64,000 nucleotides of DNA from Harmothoe impar (taxonomy: Eukaryota > Annelida > Polychaeta > Phyllodocida > Polynoidae): positions 15,615,166 to 15,679,165 of the forward strand of contig OX381717.1 of assembly GCA_947462335.1 (NCBI GenBank), given 5' to 3'. The notes beneath the pieces were generated by a model, which was not told where the DNA came from, did not search any database, and saw only the letters and a program-made list of their open reading frames with translations. This document shows, one piece after another, positions 1-12,700 of this stretch (its first letter is position 1; every line of letters begins with the position of its first letter). Both the position numbers and the translations under genes were made by a program.

Positions 1-628
1 TAATATTACCTACAAAGTCCGCAATTTGCTGTATTTCGGAAGATAAAATGTCCGTGCCGACCCCGAGCATTCCCGAGTGGCGCAATCTCGTGAAATCCCG
101 TGAATCCCCGAGATGGCCAAATTTTGTTTACGTTGTCACATGTTGTCGCGTATCGAACTCTAGGAAAAGCCTTGATTATGGCTAAATACGATTAAAAATG
201 GATGTTATCACTATCCTACATGGTAAGCCATCATTTTTAATGTGTTATGGGTACATTTTCGTGTCTAAATATCAAAATATCAAAAAAATTGCGACTTTTT
301 GCGGTTGTCGTAAAAAAATGCACAAATTTCAAGAATCCGACGAGTCAAGTTTCGGCGACTTAACTTGGCCGAAAATCAATCAATCCTCCTTAATTTGGCC
401 ATGTAAGTAGTAAATTATTGCGGATTATCAAAGAATAATATGTTTTCTTTAAGTTGTTACCTTTTAAGGCAGGAGAAACAATGATAACTCGTGGAAAATG
501 GACTTCAAGCGAGACGAGTCAGTGAACTCGCTGACTCGCCTGCAAATTAGTGAAATTTCGAAGACGAAAATAATAGGAATCTGGATAAATAGGTGCCTGT
601 TAGCACAGACTTATTGTGAAGAACCTAC

Positions 629-1817
629 CGCTGTACTCGTTTCTGTTTCCATCCACTGTTAAGCCTAGAGTAGTCGCATTAATCCCAACAGAGGCAAAAG
701 CTGCCTTACCAAGCGCCTTGTTCAGGGACTTATTGTCCATGTAACACTCAGCATCTGAAAGTTAAAAACAATAGAATTCAATCACAACTCACTTTCAGTT
801 GGATCACAACAGTTAATGTAGGTGGGGGGGGGGGCATGGTAAACTTTCAAAGCTTTTTGAAACAAAAAATATTTGAATAATAGCCATGTCTATCTTGGAA
901 ATGGTTGCCATCTAAATGACAAATGCATCAAGATGATTTAAGAGGGAAAGTCTGATACTATCTGATCCAATTTCCTATCGCCCTCCTACCCCCCCCCCCC
1001 CGCCCGCAATCGCTATATATCCTACTCCCTCAACCGCTAGTCCCCTCTCCCCTGCTTTCCCACTCTCCTATTCCCAGACTGACCTATTCCCTCACTCTGC
1101 TATTTACCCCCTGCCCTACATCCACAATCCCCGACTGCATTCATGCATCATGTCATACACAACAAAAGAGAAATAGTGCATTAATGCATTAAGTTGCCGT
1201 TAATGAAAAGGGTGAGCTTACACTTGGTTATGTACCACATCAAAACATCGTAAATAATTTAGGGTGCAAAGCTGAACCATCTACTCTACAGGATGCACAT
1301 ATTTAAAATTCATGACAATCTAAATAATTTACCACTGTTGCGTATTGGCCTACGGCTGCTGCTGCAGGTATCAATGGGTGCTAAATAAAGTTCAACATTT
1401 TGACTAGGGCATAAGGAATACTTCTTTAAATCACCTTGGCTAGCCACTACTGACTAACATCTTAGCCCTTTCAGGACGGATGTCGCTAAAAGATGACATT
1501 TGTCATCATAATGCACCAATTCAGCCTTGGCGAGTTACTTGCTAGTGCTGCATTGGTGCATCATGCTAACCTTTCAGAAGTATATCAACCCCCTGTAGGG
1601 TCGGCATGATGCTTGAATGCAGCCCTGATGAGTTTTTCGCCAGGGTTGCATTCATGCATTATGACGCCCAGGGTATGATGCATTAATTCATTATGCCATC
1701 CTTAGAGGGTTAAGCATGATCCAGCTAAATCATGATTGGTTAGTGTAAGCACTTACCTGCTAAACTTGTCGACATCAGGACTACCATAATTATTCGCAGC
1801 CCAATGAAGTACGACAT
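629..1817 (-). CDS. FTP/fucolectin-like gene 1, 5' exons only
   Basis: Two coding exons of the array's first gene, which runs off the left edge. Exon 1 (1757-1817, 61 nt) starts at the ATG at 1817 and encodes a 20-residue hydrophobic signal peptide ending in a phase-1 GTAAGT donor. Exon 2 (629-754, 126 nt) follows a TTTCAG acceptor and encodes the start of an FTP-like domain: D-A-E-C-Y, then NKALGKAAFAS, then TVDGNRNEY. Exon lengths, phases and most residues match genes 2 and 3. Exon 3 would lie left of position 1, and nothing resembling it is visible in 1-628. The product is expected to be secreted and possibly carbohydrate-binding; this is inference from the paralogues. It could be a truncated copy rather than a complete gene. 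Confidence 0.75.
1466..1715. repeat. dispersed GCATGAATGCAGCCCTGG repeat
   Basis: Alternating sense and antisense copies of a short motif around GCATGAATGCAGCC and GGCTGCATTCATGCATC, separated by GCGAGTTACT-like linkers and CCTNTAGGGTCGGCATGATG segments. The same family recurs near 6180-6430, 31435-31600, 40893-41100, 43142-43340, 54645-54720, 58035-58130, 58371-58640 and 59735-59830. It has no coding potential. Each locus can fold into several hairpins. Confidence 0.7.
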
Positions 1818-2304
1818 TCTGCTGCTAATTATCAGACATGGGGATCCCATTTCGTCTACCTAGTCAAAAATGGAAGTTTTTGTATTAAGATATAAATATA
1901 CAGGCGACATGTTATATTTCATATTTTTAAATGCGAAAGAGATGCGATCAGGATTTCTTATTTTTGGGGGTAATTCTCACGATCCGATAATGATCTGGTA
2001 ACCCATGACCCCTTCAGTAAAGAATAACATGGGAGACCCATTGCGGCCAGGAGAATCTGAAGGATTGTTTATATTTACATCTTACCATAAGTATATATAG
2101 TTTTATCAGGTACATTCATAGGCCTAGATAACGTATCATAAAGTCAGGACCTATATTGGGATATAAATCGAGATATTGCATACATATACTTTTTTTTGGG
2201 GGTTTGAGCCGGATTTGTGAGAAAAACACTAAATTTGATTTAGTGGACCATAAGAGTAGAATAATATATCAGTTGACAGGGAGTAGAAATGGACATTGAC
2301 TTAC

Positions 2305-2520
2305 GTCTGCATCACATGAGGTGTAGCCGCATAATGCTATAGCATGCTTGGTGTGTATGTAGAGAATCAATATCTAAAGAATCTAGGAAAACATCAATCT
2401 TAAATATTTGACAATAATAATGCTCACTCAATCGTGGAGAGGCACAATTATACATGTTTTGGTGTTGCCAAGATACCACCAACTCTGTATGTGACACTAG
2501 GGACTGCTGCTGCCAGTTGT
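2305..2520 (-). other. probable 5' UTR exon of FTP gene 1
   Basis: A conserved noncoding block ending in a good minus-strand donor (GAC|GTAAGT at 2305). Related blocks with the same donor position lie upstream of exon 1 in gene 2 (donor at 23947) and gene 3 (43728). A second, diverged copy of its distal part follows at about 2610-2770. No long reading frame is conserved, so I infer an untranslated leader exon. The transcription start is not resolved. Confidence 0.45.
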
Positions 2521-2979
2521 TCTTTTTTTCAGGAAATCATGTGATGTTAGAAATCCTCAATACTCTTGGTTGATTTTTCATGTCATGTATGATAATTGAT
2601 AGTTTGAGATTCTATACCTGGCGATTCCAAGAACATCATTATAAATAGTTGACTATGATACTGCTTATTCAAACGTGAAGATACACCATAATGTTTGTGG
2701 ATAACAAGGTAACCAGCTGCATCTAACTCTGTGTACGTCACTGGCAACTGCCGCTGCCCCGTATTTTCTTGGAAGGCTCTTCAGATTAAATTTCAAAGTC
2801 TTTGATAATCTTGGAATTGATGATGATTCCTCCCATGGGACCGGAGTATTTGGTGTGTCATGCCATTAATATGTAACATAAAAAGATAAAATCAGGCCAG
2901 CCCACCGACCACGCTAACTGCAGTATATATCATCCTTGGGCTAAATTAACGTTAAATTCCCCGGGTATTCAATGAACTA

Positions 2980-3190
2980 AGGGAGTGGTCATTTTTTAAT
3001 AACATTGGGGGGTTGGTGGATTTGCGCGCTACTATAGCTCAAAGGGGTCGGCCACGCTCAATCCCAACTTGCCTGAGGGGGGTACCAAAAAAAATTCGAC
3101 CCCTACCGTGGGGGGGGGGGGCCAAAAAGTTTCGACCTGCTCGCGCGAAAATCCATCGACCCCCCTGTTTTAAAAAAATGACCACTCTCT
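2980..3190. repeat. MITE with AGGGAGTGGTCATTTTTTAA ends
   Basis: An approximately 210-bp element whose two ends are inverted copies of AGGGAGTGGTCATTTTTTAA with two or three mismatches. The interior holds AAGGGGTCGGCC-type and G-run sequence. Degenerate relatives occur at 23070-23327, 34734-34840, 38130-38260, 52945-53060 and 56446-56638, all sharing G-rich interiors. A TA precedes the left end, compatible with Tc1/mariner-type insertion. Confidence 0.65.
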
Positions 3191-3674
3191 AAACATGATG
3201 TAGACTAATAAGGAGACAAAAACACAGAGTAGATTTAAGAGGTAGTTGAAGCTACTTTATTCACATGAACACCTTCTAGAAACTTGTGCTGACTTGTATT
3301 GACATGTGCCGACTCTTGCTGATGGCAATTGATAGTTAAGCATAGGTAATCAAAGCAGTTAGAGGTTATTTTGTCTGGCTTTAGCTATATGCAAAGCCAC
3401 CACAGATAGTGTGTAGAAGAAACATGTATAGTCCTTAGCACTGTTTTGGGAACTGGGACGTTTTCATAGTGTAGGGTTCATTTATAAATTCAAAATACAA
3501 TCACTGTCAACTATTTTAATTTCCCCAAGTGATGTAAACAGTCTTCCAAGTATTTCTACTAGAAATTGTCGGTTTTAGGAATATATTCATTATTTTATGG
3601 ATAGAAAGAATGGCTTGGATGGGCAAAGACTGCCCAGTTTTTGCCAACACACTTGGCTCACGAATAAGATTGCG

Positions 3675-4041
3675 TCTCACAACCTTAGGCCAATGTTTTT
3701 GTCTCTGACAAGTGCTGTCTCTGACCAGGTGCCGTCTCTGACCGGGTGCCGTCTCTGACCGGGTGCTGTCTCTGACCGGGTGCCGTCTCTGACTGGACAT
3801 CACTTTGGGGGTTTAGTTACCTTCTACCAACAGCAGGAGGCTAATTTTAATTACATAACATCTGCCATAAAGTTTTTATAAATCTGTATATACATGCGTA
3901 TAGGTTAACAATTAGAAAACACATTCCTCTGACAACAGGTCAGAGACGGCACCCGGTCAGAGACGGCACCCGGTCAGAGACGGCACCTGGTCAGAGACGG
4001 CACCCGGTCAGACACAAAAACATTGGCCCAAGGTCATGAGA
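3675..4041. repeat. foldback element with 18-bp minisatellite arms
   Basis: The outer arms (from 3675, and to 4041) are inverted copies containing TTGGGCCAATGTTTTTGT-like sequence. Inside them, 3710-3799 is a tandem array of an 18-bp unit (CTCTGACCGGGTGCCGTC), and 3937-4010 is the same array in inverse orientation. An approximately 137-bp unique spacer separates them. A minus-strand reading frame across it is only translated minisatellite. Confidence 0.75.
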
Positions 4042-5740
4042 CACGTCCATAAGCCCTAATTATCTATTTTGCTATTTTGATGTGATGCATGAATCATAAA
4101 CATCCGTTACCTATTCCGAGGACAGCACTTTTTTCAAGGTGTCAAAGTATTTGAAACTAAACTTTTGTACCCGATGTGGCATTACAGACTATAGCATTTG
4201 TTAACCAAGTGCTTTAGTGTAAATATAACTAACGAGTAACACAGGCAGAAAGATGACTCAGCAGTTGAGGTAGTGGTATACCTAATGACTAATAGCTCAG
4301 TGTTGGTATTCATAAACAAAAGATGCACAGGTCTAACTCAGTTAAAGATGTTTAAAAAAAACATCATAACAGTTACCTTGTTATATGCTATACATATGAT
4401 ATATGACACATTTACTAGTTGCACTAGCCCCTTTCAAATGTACACAAGGTTTGTTTTTACAATGAATTGGGATTTCTAATTACATTCTATATATTTAAAT
4501 AAAAAATAGATATTTACAATTTTTGTAAAATATTAAATGGAGATTACAACAACAAGTACATACATGAACAAGGAAGAAAAGAGTTTTAAGCAATGCTATC
4601 CATGCAAAAATCACCGGTAGTTTGCAAGAGACTAACAATTTGAAAACAATACTATCCTTTCTGTGTGATTTAAACTGCCTCTAGAAAAAGAATCGAGGAA
4701 TTGTGAAATTTTGTTTACTTTGAATGAGGGGTTAACTAGTACAGAATAAGCATGCTAACAGATATACTTGTTATCATTGTACAGTTTACACACACAGATA
4801 TACTTGTTATCATTGTACAATTTACAATGTTCATGTAATGACATTAGATATTACCAAGAGAATAACATATGTGACAAAAGCTTAACATCTATAACAATCC
4901 CACCTCATTACGTGCATCAAACATTAGGTGGTACTCCTGTAAACAGGCCTGCACAATCCGGGATAGTTTCCATTATAGGTATATTAGCCTACAGTGGGGT
5001 TTCTTCCAGCAAGGGGAAATCTCCCCTTATTTAGTGCAGCCCTCGGGTTGGCCTCCTGGCCTTATCTCTGTAGAGATAAGGGCCGCCGGTAGAGATAAGG
5101 GCCACCGCTGGTCTGCACCTCCAAGCGGAGTTCTCCCAGTGCAGTATCTTATACAGGTGGGCTGGCGAGGGGTGGGGGGAGGGGGTAGGAGTCCACATTT
5201 AAATGTACCTTATTTAGGCTATATTTTGTCATTTAAATCATTATGCCTCAAGAAATACAATACGTTCATACTAGCCCATTCACATATACCTAGCCAATTG
5301 AATTGTCTACTTGTATGTAGTTGAATGTTTTTCAGCAAATAATGGTAAGGTATTAGCAAATCAGATTTTCTGGTTGAACCTAAAATTACATGTATATCCA
5401 CCCAAAACCAAGGGGAGAAACCCCCTCACTCGCTTTTCTCCCGGCATGGGGTTAAAGGTAGGATTTCCCCAACCAGGTAAAAATGTCACTGTGGAACTCA
5501 CATAACATAACCACAATAATTACTGGACACAAATCCTTCTTCCTTATACAGCTTGATTGCACCAAACCTTGTGTTATCAAACGTCAAACCCTTATCTTAC
5601 CCTGTGATCCTCTTCATATGTGTAATCTCTTCATATGTATGAGTCCAACGAAAAAAGCGTTTTTTCATAACTTTTTTAGTATTAATGAGCCAATTTGATA
5701 TTAACTGCCACCTTTCGGACTGTTATATTCTGGATACTTT
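4042..5740. other. no gene seen
   Basis: AT-rich sequence with only short chance reading frames. It contains a small direct repeat (GATATACTTGTTATCATTGTAC at about 4758 and 4797) and a perfect CCTTATCTCT/AGAGATAAGG hairpin near 5060-5083 followed by a second copy of the 3' half. No splice-supported coding block was recognised. Confidence 0.5.
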
Positions 5741-6179
5741 AATTATAAACCAGACCTACTCTAGATTTTGAGACTATGTATTCTGAAGTAGATCTTTTAT
5801 CTTGTGTTTCACAAACAATTAGATAGATCAGCCATTTGCAAGTTTCATGGACAATCTGTGGACAGATGATGGTGAAGGGATATTGGCACTGCATGAATAT
5901 TTTCATTTAAGTAAGTTAGATATGCTTAAATGCCACTTATAGAAACTTAGAGGCCATTACAACCTTTCTGGGACATTTACGTGATATACTGAACTTAACG
6001 CCTCTTAACATTTTTTGTCAAGGCATCTTAAATTTGCTTAAATGCAAAACAATCATGTGGTGTTGGCTGAGGTCTTAATTAAACTCTAGCATCCAGCCAT
6101 TTTCCTATTTTGTAATCAATGTATTCAGTATTGTTTCCTGCCAGTTAGTTCACTTAACTGAAAGTGCTGTAGTGCTTCA

Positions 6180-6430
6180 AACCTTTAAAGGCTGCATTTT
6201 CCCTAAATGGCCTTAATTAGTAGCCATGATGCATGAATGCAGCCATGGCAAGTAACTCACAAGAGCTGCATTTAAGCATCATGCCGACCTTACAGGGTTG
6301 ACACACTCTAGAACTTTATGTAACATCCATCGTTAAAGAGTTAACATTCAATGCCCTTTGCTGTCATGATGGATGAATGCAGCTCTGATTAGTGGTCTGT
6401 TTTCATCCATTTTGTCATCAACCAGCATAC
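6180..6430. repeat. dispersed GCATGAATGCAGCC repeat, copy 2
   Basis: Sense and antisense ATGCATGAATGCAGCC / GCTGCATTTAAGCATCATG units, downstream of gene 2. The corresponding position downstream of gene 3 (31435-31600) has another copy with matching flanks, so this copy predates the gene duplication. Confidence 0.65.
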
Positions 6431-6789
6431 AACATTAGAGCACTGTGAACTCCCTCTAAAGGTGCACTACCCTATAGTCCTATTTCCCTAAAAATGTGTC
6501 AAAATGGTAGTGTCCATTAATGACATTTGATTGACCTCTATTCTCTATATATATATCATAGTTTTACATTGTTTCGAACACATTTAATTGATATTTAGAA
6601 TTTGAAGAAAAATCGAATATCCTTAGGACTGCTGGTACTTTCTGGAAATGCACTGCCATAACGTATTGTTTCAAATGCAAATGCAAAATCTTTCAGGCCG
6701 CCCTTTTTACTGTTCACATTAATTGGCCCGCTATGGCAGTGCTAAGGATATACCCAATTTAACCTCTAGGCCGCTCCTCTATTATACTA

Positions 6790-9700
6790 TTAGTCATACA
6801 CATTGATGGTGCAGAGTCTGCTGTCAGACGTATTCATGCTGCGTGGGTGTTTCACATAGATATACACCCAGCACTTCACATCACAGAAACAGGCATACCG
6901 GACCCTGGTCAAACCATCTTGCTCTATCTTCCCGATGATCTCGCAATATTCACCTACGTATATATTCTGACTGCTCTGGTGGACTTGCTGTTTGCTCATG
7001 GAGAAACCGAGATGGAGGCCCGTGGTGTAGGTGACATTGACATAGAAGTGCTGTCTGCAGTGGTAGTATCCTGGAAGTACACAATATTGGTAAATCATCA
7101 GGCTTGTGCCAAGCAACACTTGAGGATCTAGGGTATTTTATACTAGATATAAGAAGAAACATACAGATAGCAGGATAGGTGGGTGATTTGAAGATCATTT
7201 CATGTTTTGCACTGTTATAAACATGAACTATATTCTGCTCCTAAATAAATCAGTACTTATCAAAAACTGCATGAGATAAAATTAATGAACGGTTTTGGTA
7301 TATCCAGGGGCAGTTCTGAAAACTCTACCTGTCTGCCTTGGTGAATAACTTGCCTTTGATGTATTCATGGTTATTTAGGTATACCTAGAGGTTAATGCAG
7401 CAACAGTAAGTATATAGTCTATTCAAATGCTTTGCAACCGGGATATGACTCGAGGCAGGTATCTCTATAACCTTTTGTCACTGGTGTCACGACTTACCAA
7501 CATGGGATCTGATACCAGTCCTAGCTGTTTGATCCCAAGGTATCTCTACAGAAAACGGCTTGAAGCCCAACATTTGGTGTAGCTGGATGCAGGTGCTGTC
7601 ATCGTCATCATAGAGGATGTTCTGATTCAAACCATTATTCACAGGCCAACTGGGCAGGTTGACATCTTAAATTGAAACATAAAACTTTCTACAAATCAAA
7701 ATACTCATTTAAATTCAATTTAATGAGGGGTAGGATAATGACAGTGATTGTCATGCTTTTCTTTGTGAAAGGAAAATGATATATTGCAAAGAGGTAAGTC
7801 TTTTTTGCTCAAACTGCTTGACCCGAGATGCTATACACCCTTCATGACCACTAAAGTTGTTATATACAATGGCATGTGCACTAAAGCAAGTCACAAGGCA
7901 AATGCATATGTCTACAGACCAAACTTACCGCTCATATCTGCATAGATCTCAATCTGACACAGGTGAATTAAACCACTGAGCGCCACAACCACATGGTTGC
8001 CCTGTATAGGGCTTTCACAGGTGTAGTACTTGCGACTGCCTGTCTGCTTGGTACAGTAGTGTGCACACACCGCATAATCTGACTGTCTAAATGTTGTAGC
8101 CGGAACCACAAAGTTTCCCAACAAGATCTTGAAGTCCTTTAGATGCTTGCCTGTTAATCAGAGGATGATTTATTACTGTATATCATGATATATCATGGTA
8201 TATCATGCTAGCATATGATGAATCATGATATTTATAATGATATTCTTCTATCTAGGCTCCCTATCATCATTTAAGTTCCTATATACATAATAGGTGGAGA
8301 TCATTTATTGCTGATCTATTCGGCCTTAATTGTGCTGATTCACCATGACTGATGGTAGTTATAATAATACTCACTGAGCGAGTCGCCTCGGTTGGTTATT
8401 GCGACTCCTGTGATAACTTCTGTCTTACCGAGGTCAACCATCCACCAAGCAGGCCACCGAGTATGTGTACGTGTACAGCTGCCTGTAGTAAAGTCAGTAC
8501 GATCATTCCCATCTAGTGCCCTGGCACTAACACCACTGCAACAAAAAACATAATTTTAAAAGACGGTTAAGTTAGTAATACGTGCCTTCATAAAACGAGC
8601 ATGTACTGTGATGGTGTAAACTTTCAGGACATAGCTTTTTCTCAATCTTGTTGCTTTTCATAATATTATCTCAAGTGACTGACTTACCCAAGTGATGTAG
8701 AAATGTGTCTAGAGTATGGTCCTCGTCCACGTCCAAGGTTCATGAGTCCTTTAGGCCCTTGTAACTCAGGCCTTATACACGTCCACTTCTCTGGCTGAAA
8801 TACTGGGTGTAATTTCATCTTTATTGCAAAATTCAGAGAAGGTTGTTTGATTCAATGTATACCTTGACTCTGGAGCAATCAAAGCTACCTGTATTTTGTC
8901 TTTCTTAGAAATTGAGATGTGTGTGTTGCAAAAGAAATTGAGCAGTTTTTTTGTGTGCAGTACTGAATTCAGAGAGGGATTGAATATTATTCTCCAGAAA
9001 TTACCCTGTTCTGTGTAGACTTCTACTTCACAAATACGGAGATCAGAGACTTGCTGTCTGAAGATGACGACATACCACCCCACAAGAGTCCTCTCACACT
9101 GAACATACATAACCTCATACTGCACCATACTGACAGGACGGGAGATGCACGGCTCATAACCTGACGTCAAAGGGTTAAATGTAGCAGCATCAAACGTGTC
9201 TCCAACCAGGATCTGGTACTGAGTTGTGGCTGGAACAATTAATAATACATGAAACAGACATTAGTGAAGGCAGTTTCTGCAATTTTTTTTTGTTTAAATT
9301 TCTGTTCTGTGTCTTTTTGGTATAATTAGGAATATGTGTGTAAACAATAAGTTGCTATTTTAGCATTGAAATTAGTCGAACCTCGAAAAATACAAATAAA
9401 AAAAAAAGCAAATACTTCTTGCAAAATCGACCCGCCATGCTGCATTAGCCTTTAACATTGATTAGCATAACTGTAAGCTGTTCAATTACTGAAAAACTAT
9501 TTTCTTTTTAGTTGTTTACCTACTGTCAAGTGTGTTTGAAATAATTTTGGAATAAAACTTTTTTCTTAAAAGCATTCTGATATATTTTAACAAGTTAATG
9601 ACCCTCCACTAAGTCAGGATACTCCTGGACACACCTACCTCTCCAAGCAGTGACTGCAGTAAACACCACCGTACTGACCGGTAGTGTCTCTCCCAGATCC

Positions 9701-12700
9701 ACGACCAGCCATGGGTTTTCTACAATCACATTGTTGAGGCAATTTTCTGAAATACAACACAAATTAACACTTAGGCCTCTCCAAATAATATCTTTGTTTC
9801 TCATCGCCGCTAGCAATCCCAAAAATTATGTTTCAAAGGTTGCATTTCTTTTATTTTTTTAATTTTGCAAATTTCAATGAAAAAAACATGATAGTGATGG
9901 ACAAACTTGGGCATATCTTGAAGTTAGAAGTGTCGCAAATGTGATGGGATAGAGAAATAATGCGTACTACAACTTGCATTGACCATTTGTCTTTTAATTG
10001 CTTAAACATGAATTGTAAGCCTAAATCTTCCCACCTATTTAGCCTACAGCAAAATTAAAACAAAAAATGAAACACATTCACTATATTTCCCATAGCCTGA
10101 TGATAAACAAAAAGAAAAATATTATTTGGAGTGGCCTTATTGGAAAGGACTCATTGGTCATTCATAATAAACAGGGTAACGGTGGATTTATCCCAGGGGA
10201 CAAATATGTTGTCTTCAAGCCTCTCCAGAATACTAAATGAATTGCAAGTGACCCCACTTAGTTCCAGTTACATGCAAACATTTTCCCTGGGGACTCTCTT
10301 AATGAGTCCAATTTGTTTTGTCCTCTTCCAGATCCACCAGCCCCGAGCCACATATTGTTTATAACTGATGTCTACCTAAAAGCGTGAATCCACTGAGGCA
10401 AAATCCGTCGGATCAGACAAACCTCACAATGTTAAACCTATGGACGAATCTCGTCTGATCCGACGGATTTACCTCAGTGGATTCACCCCTAATGTCAAAG
10501 GTCTAATTAATGAAATGTAAAGCTTAAAGTGACATGGTCTGATGATTAAGGCTCAAAAATGAATTTTGTTAAAAATGGAACAGAATGTTCCCTATGGCCA
10601 TACTTCCTGTGCTAGTTACTTTATTTATTCTTATTCCCTAGCATTCAGCTTAGAAGTTGAATAATTATCAGATTATTGCTCAATTTACGAATTTTGGAGT
10701 GCACGCTATAATTCCCCCATTGAAAATACACTGTGAAATGCTATACTTGGGCCACATCTAACTTCAAATGGGCTCTTATTGCCCATAGATGACATTTTTT
10801 TTGGGCCCTATCCTTCAAATATGTTATTGTACTAACATTTGAAACACATTTAAGCAGGATTTAAAATATGAAAAATATCGGACCATGTCACTTTAAATCA
10901 AAATAGATGAGTAGTATAATATGTATCGGAACGGGACTATACACAGTACTGGGTTTTACTCATTGGACATGCCGCCAATCAGAAGCCTCCATTTGGTCAC
11001 GTGATCGGAAGTGACGTCACATGACCTCATAAAGGGAGACCGGAAGTGACGTCACGTGACCTACTTAAAGGTCACATGATCGGAAGTGACCTGATTTACC
11101 AATAAGTGACCTCCATTTTTGTCACTTGACCGGAAGTGACGTCACGTGACCTACTTAAAGGTCACATGACCGGAAGTGACCTGATTTACCAATAAGTGAC
11201 CTCCATTTTTGTCACTTGACCAGAAGTGACGTCACATGACCTAATTAGAGGATTAGCGTTACGTCACATGCCCTATTTAGGGAGACCAGAAGTGACGTCA
11301 TGTGACCTACTTAAGGGTCAAGTGACCGGGAGTGACCTGACTAACTTGACATGCAACTAATCAGTGACCTCCATTTGGTCACGTGACCAGAAGTGTCATC
11401 TCGTGACCTACTTAGGGGACTAGCGATGACCGGAAGTGATAGAAGTGACCCAATTTAAAAAAAGATAGGCCACGGGACCGGAAGTGGCTTACTTAAGGGG
11501 TCAAGTGACTGGAAGTGACCTAATTAACTGGGGGAGGAGGAGAGTGGGGTGCATAGGGGGAGAGGGAGGAGGGGGGCCCTTTGGGGTTGGGGGTCTCTCT
11601 CGGGCTGTATGGGGAGGGGGGGAGGGGGGAGGGGGGCACTTTGGGGGGAAGGGGCACTTTGGGGGACTCTTTGGGAGTGAGCGTCTCTTTGGGGGAAATT
11701 AAAAAAAAAATTTAATTAAAAGACTTAATCTTTTTTTGTTTAGTTTAAAATAAAGATTTCGAATGAAATAAAACACAGCAAAATAAACTATTTTTTCATT
11801 TTATTTCTTATTTTCATTTTGAATCGCTTGATTTATGTATGTTGACCCACGGTGAATCATCTATGACGACCTATCTAGGGTGTCCTCATCCAAACAGAAG
11901 AAACACCTACTGTTTTCCACTGACAACCCTCGCATCTGCCCTTTGAGAGCCACTATCTCATCGGTCAGCAGGTTAATTTTCTTCAGCATTTCCGTCAGCA
12001 AAGTTCTGCTTTGCAGACTTATATTCATTGCTTTACAGGCCAACTGACAAGTAGGAGAATGTCTGAAATGTTTCACAGCGACGTCATCTCTGTCTAGCCA
12101 CGTGTGTATAGTGACTCCGCATTGAAAGCACTGAACAACATCCTTACCACCTATGTAAAAGAACCCGTGGGCAGCGAGAGTCTTTGCGAAAGAGGGTTGT
12201 CTATACCACTCGAAGGCGGCGTTGAAAGTGTCCAGTCTCCTCTTTAAACTAGCGAAAGTCGCGTACTTGGCCATCCTGTTGTCGTCGCACACGGCAGCAA
12301 GGTGGATAGTCAGTCAGTCAGTTAGTTAGTTGGTTGGGTAGGTAGGCAGGCACGCAGGCAGGCAGGCAGATAGGTAGGTAGGTAGGTAGGCAGGTAGGCA
12401 GGTAGGCAGGTAGGAAGGCAGGCAGGCAGGCGCCTTTTTTCCCGACTGCGCTCCAAATGGGACACTAACCAGAGACACGACGTGAGTGAGTGTTCTATAT
12501 GGTCGTGTTTAAACTCCTCTCTCGCCGGCTGGCTGCACACCCTCTGAAGACAATGACGACGACGATGACACTGCAGACGCTCCTGTGTAGCGACTTAAGA
12601 TTTGATCGCGCGACGGTGCACAACTTCTATTTTTCTTTTCTTTCACAAGTGTAAAAGAAAGGGTGTGCTCGATGTTATATGTAACTACTCCCTTAAAAGT

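Noticed and set aside
3516..3803. Minus-strand 95-codon frame with repeated SETAPGQRRH-like units
   Set aside because: It is the 18-bp minisatellite arm of the foldback element.
6847..7131. Plus-strand frames opposite terminal exons (also 32131-32370, 46073-46363)
   Set aside because: Antisense shadows of the conserved minus-strand exon 9 copies.
8766..8802. Alternative acceptor for exon 5 of FTP gene 2, 10 nt inside
   Set aside because: It leads to a stop within ten codons. The acceptor at 8802/8803 keeps the frame open and matches gene 3.
11484..11702. Gly-rich open frame, mirrored at 17152-17361 on the minus strand
   Set aside because: Both are the purine-rich inner part of the Polinton inverted repeats read in the same frame. 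The matching protein reflects the repeat, not a gene.
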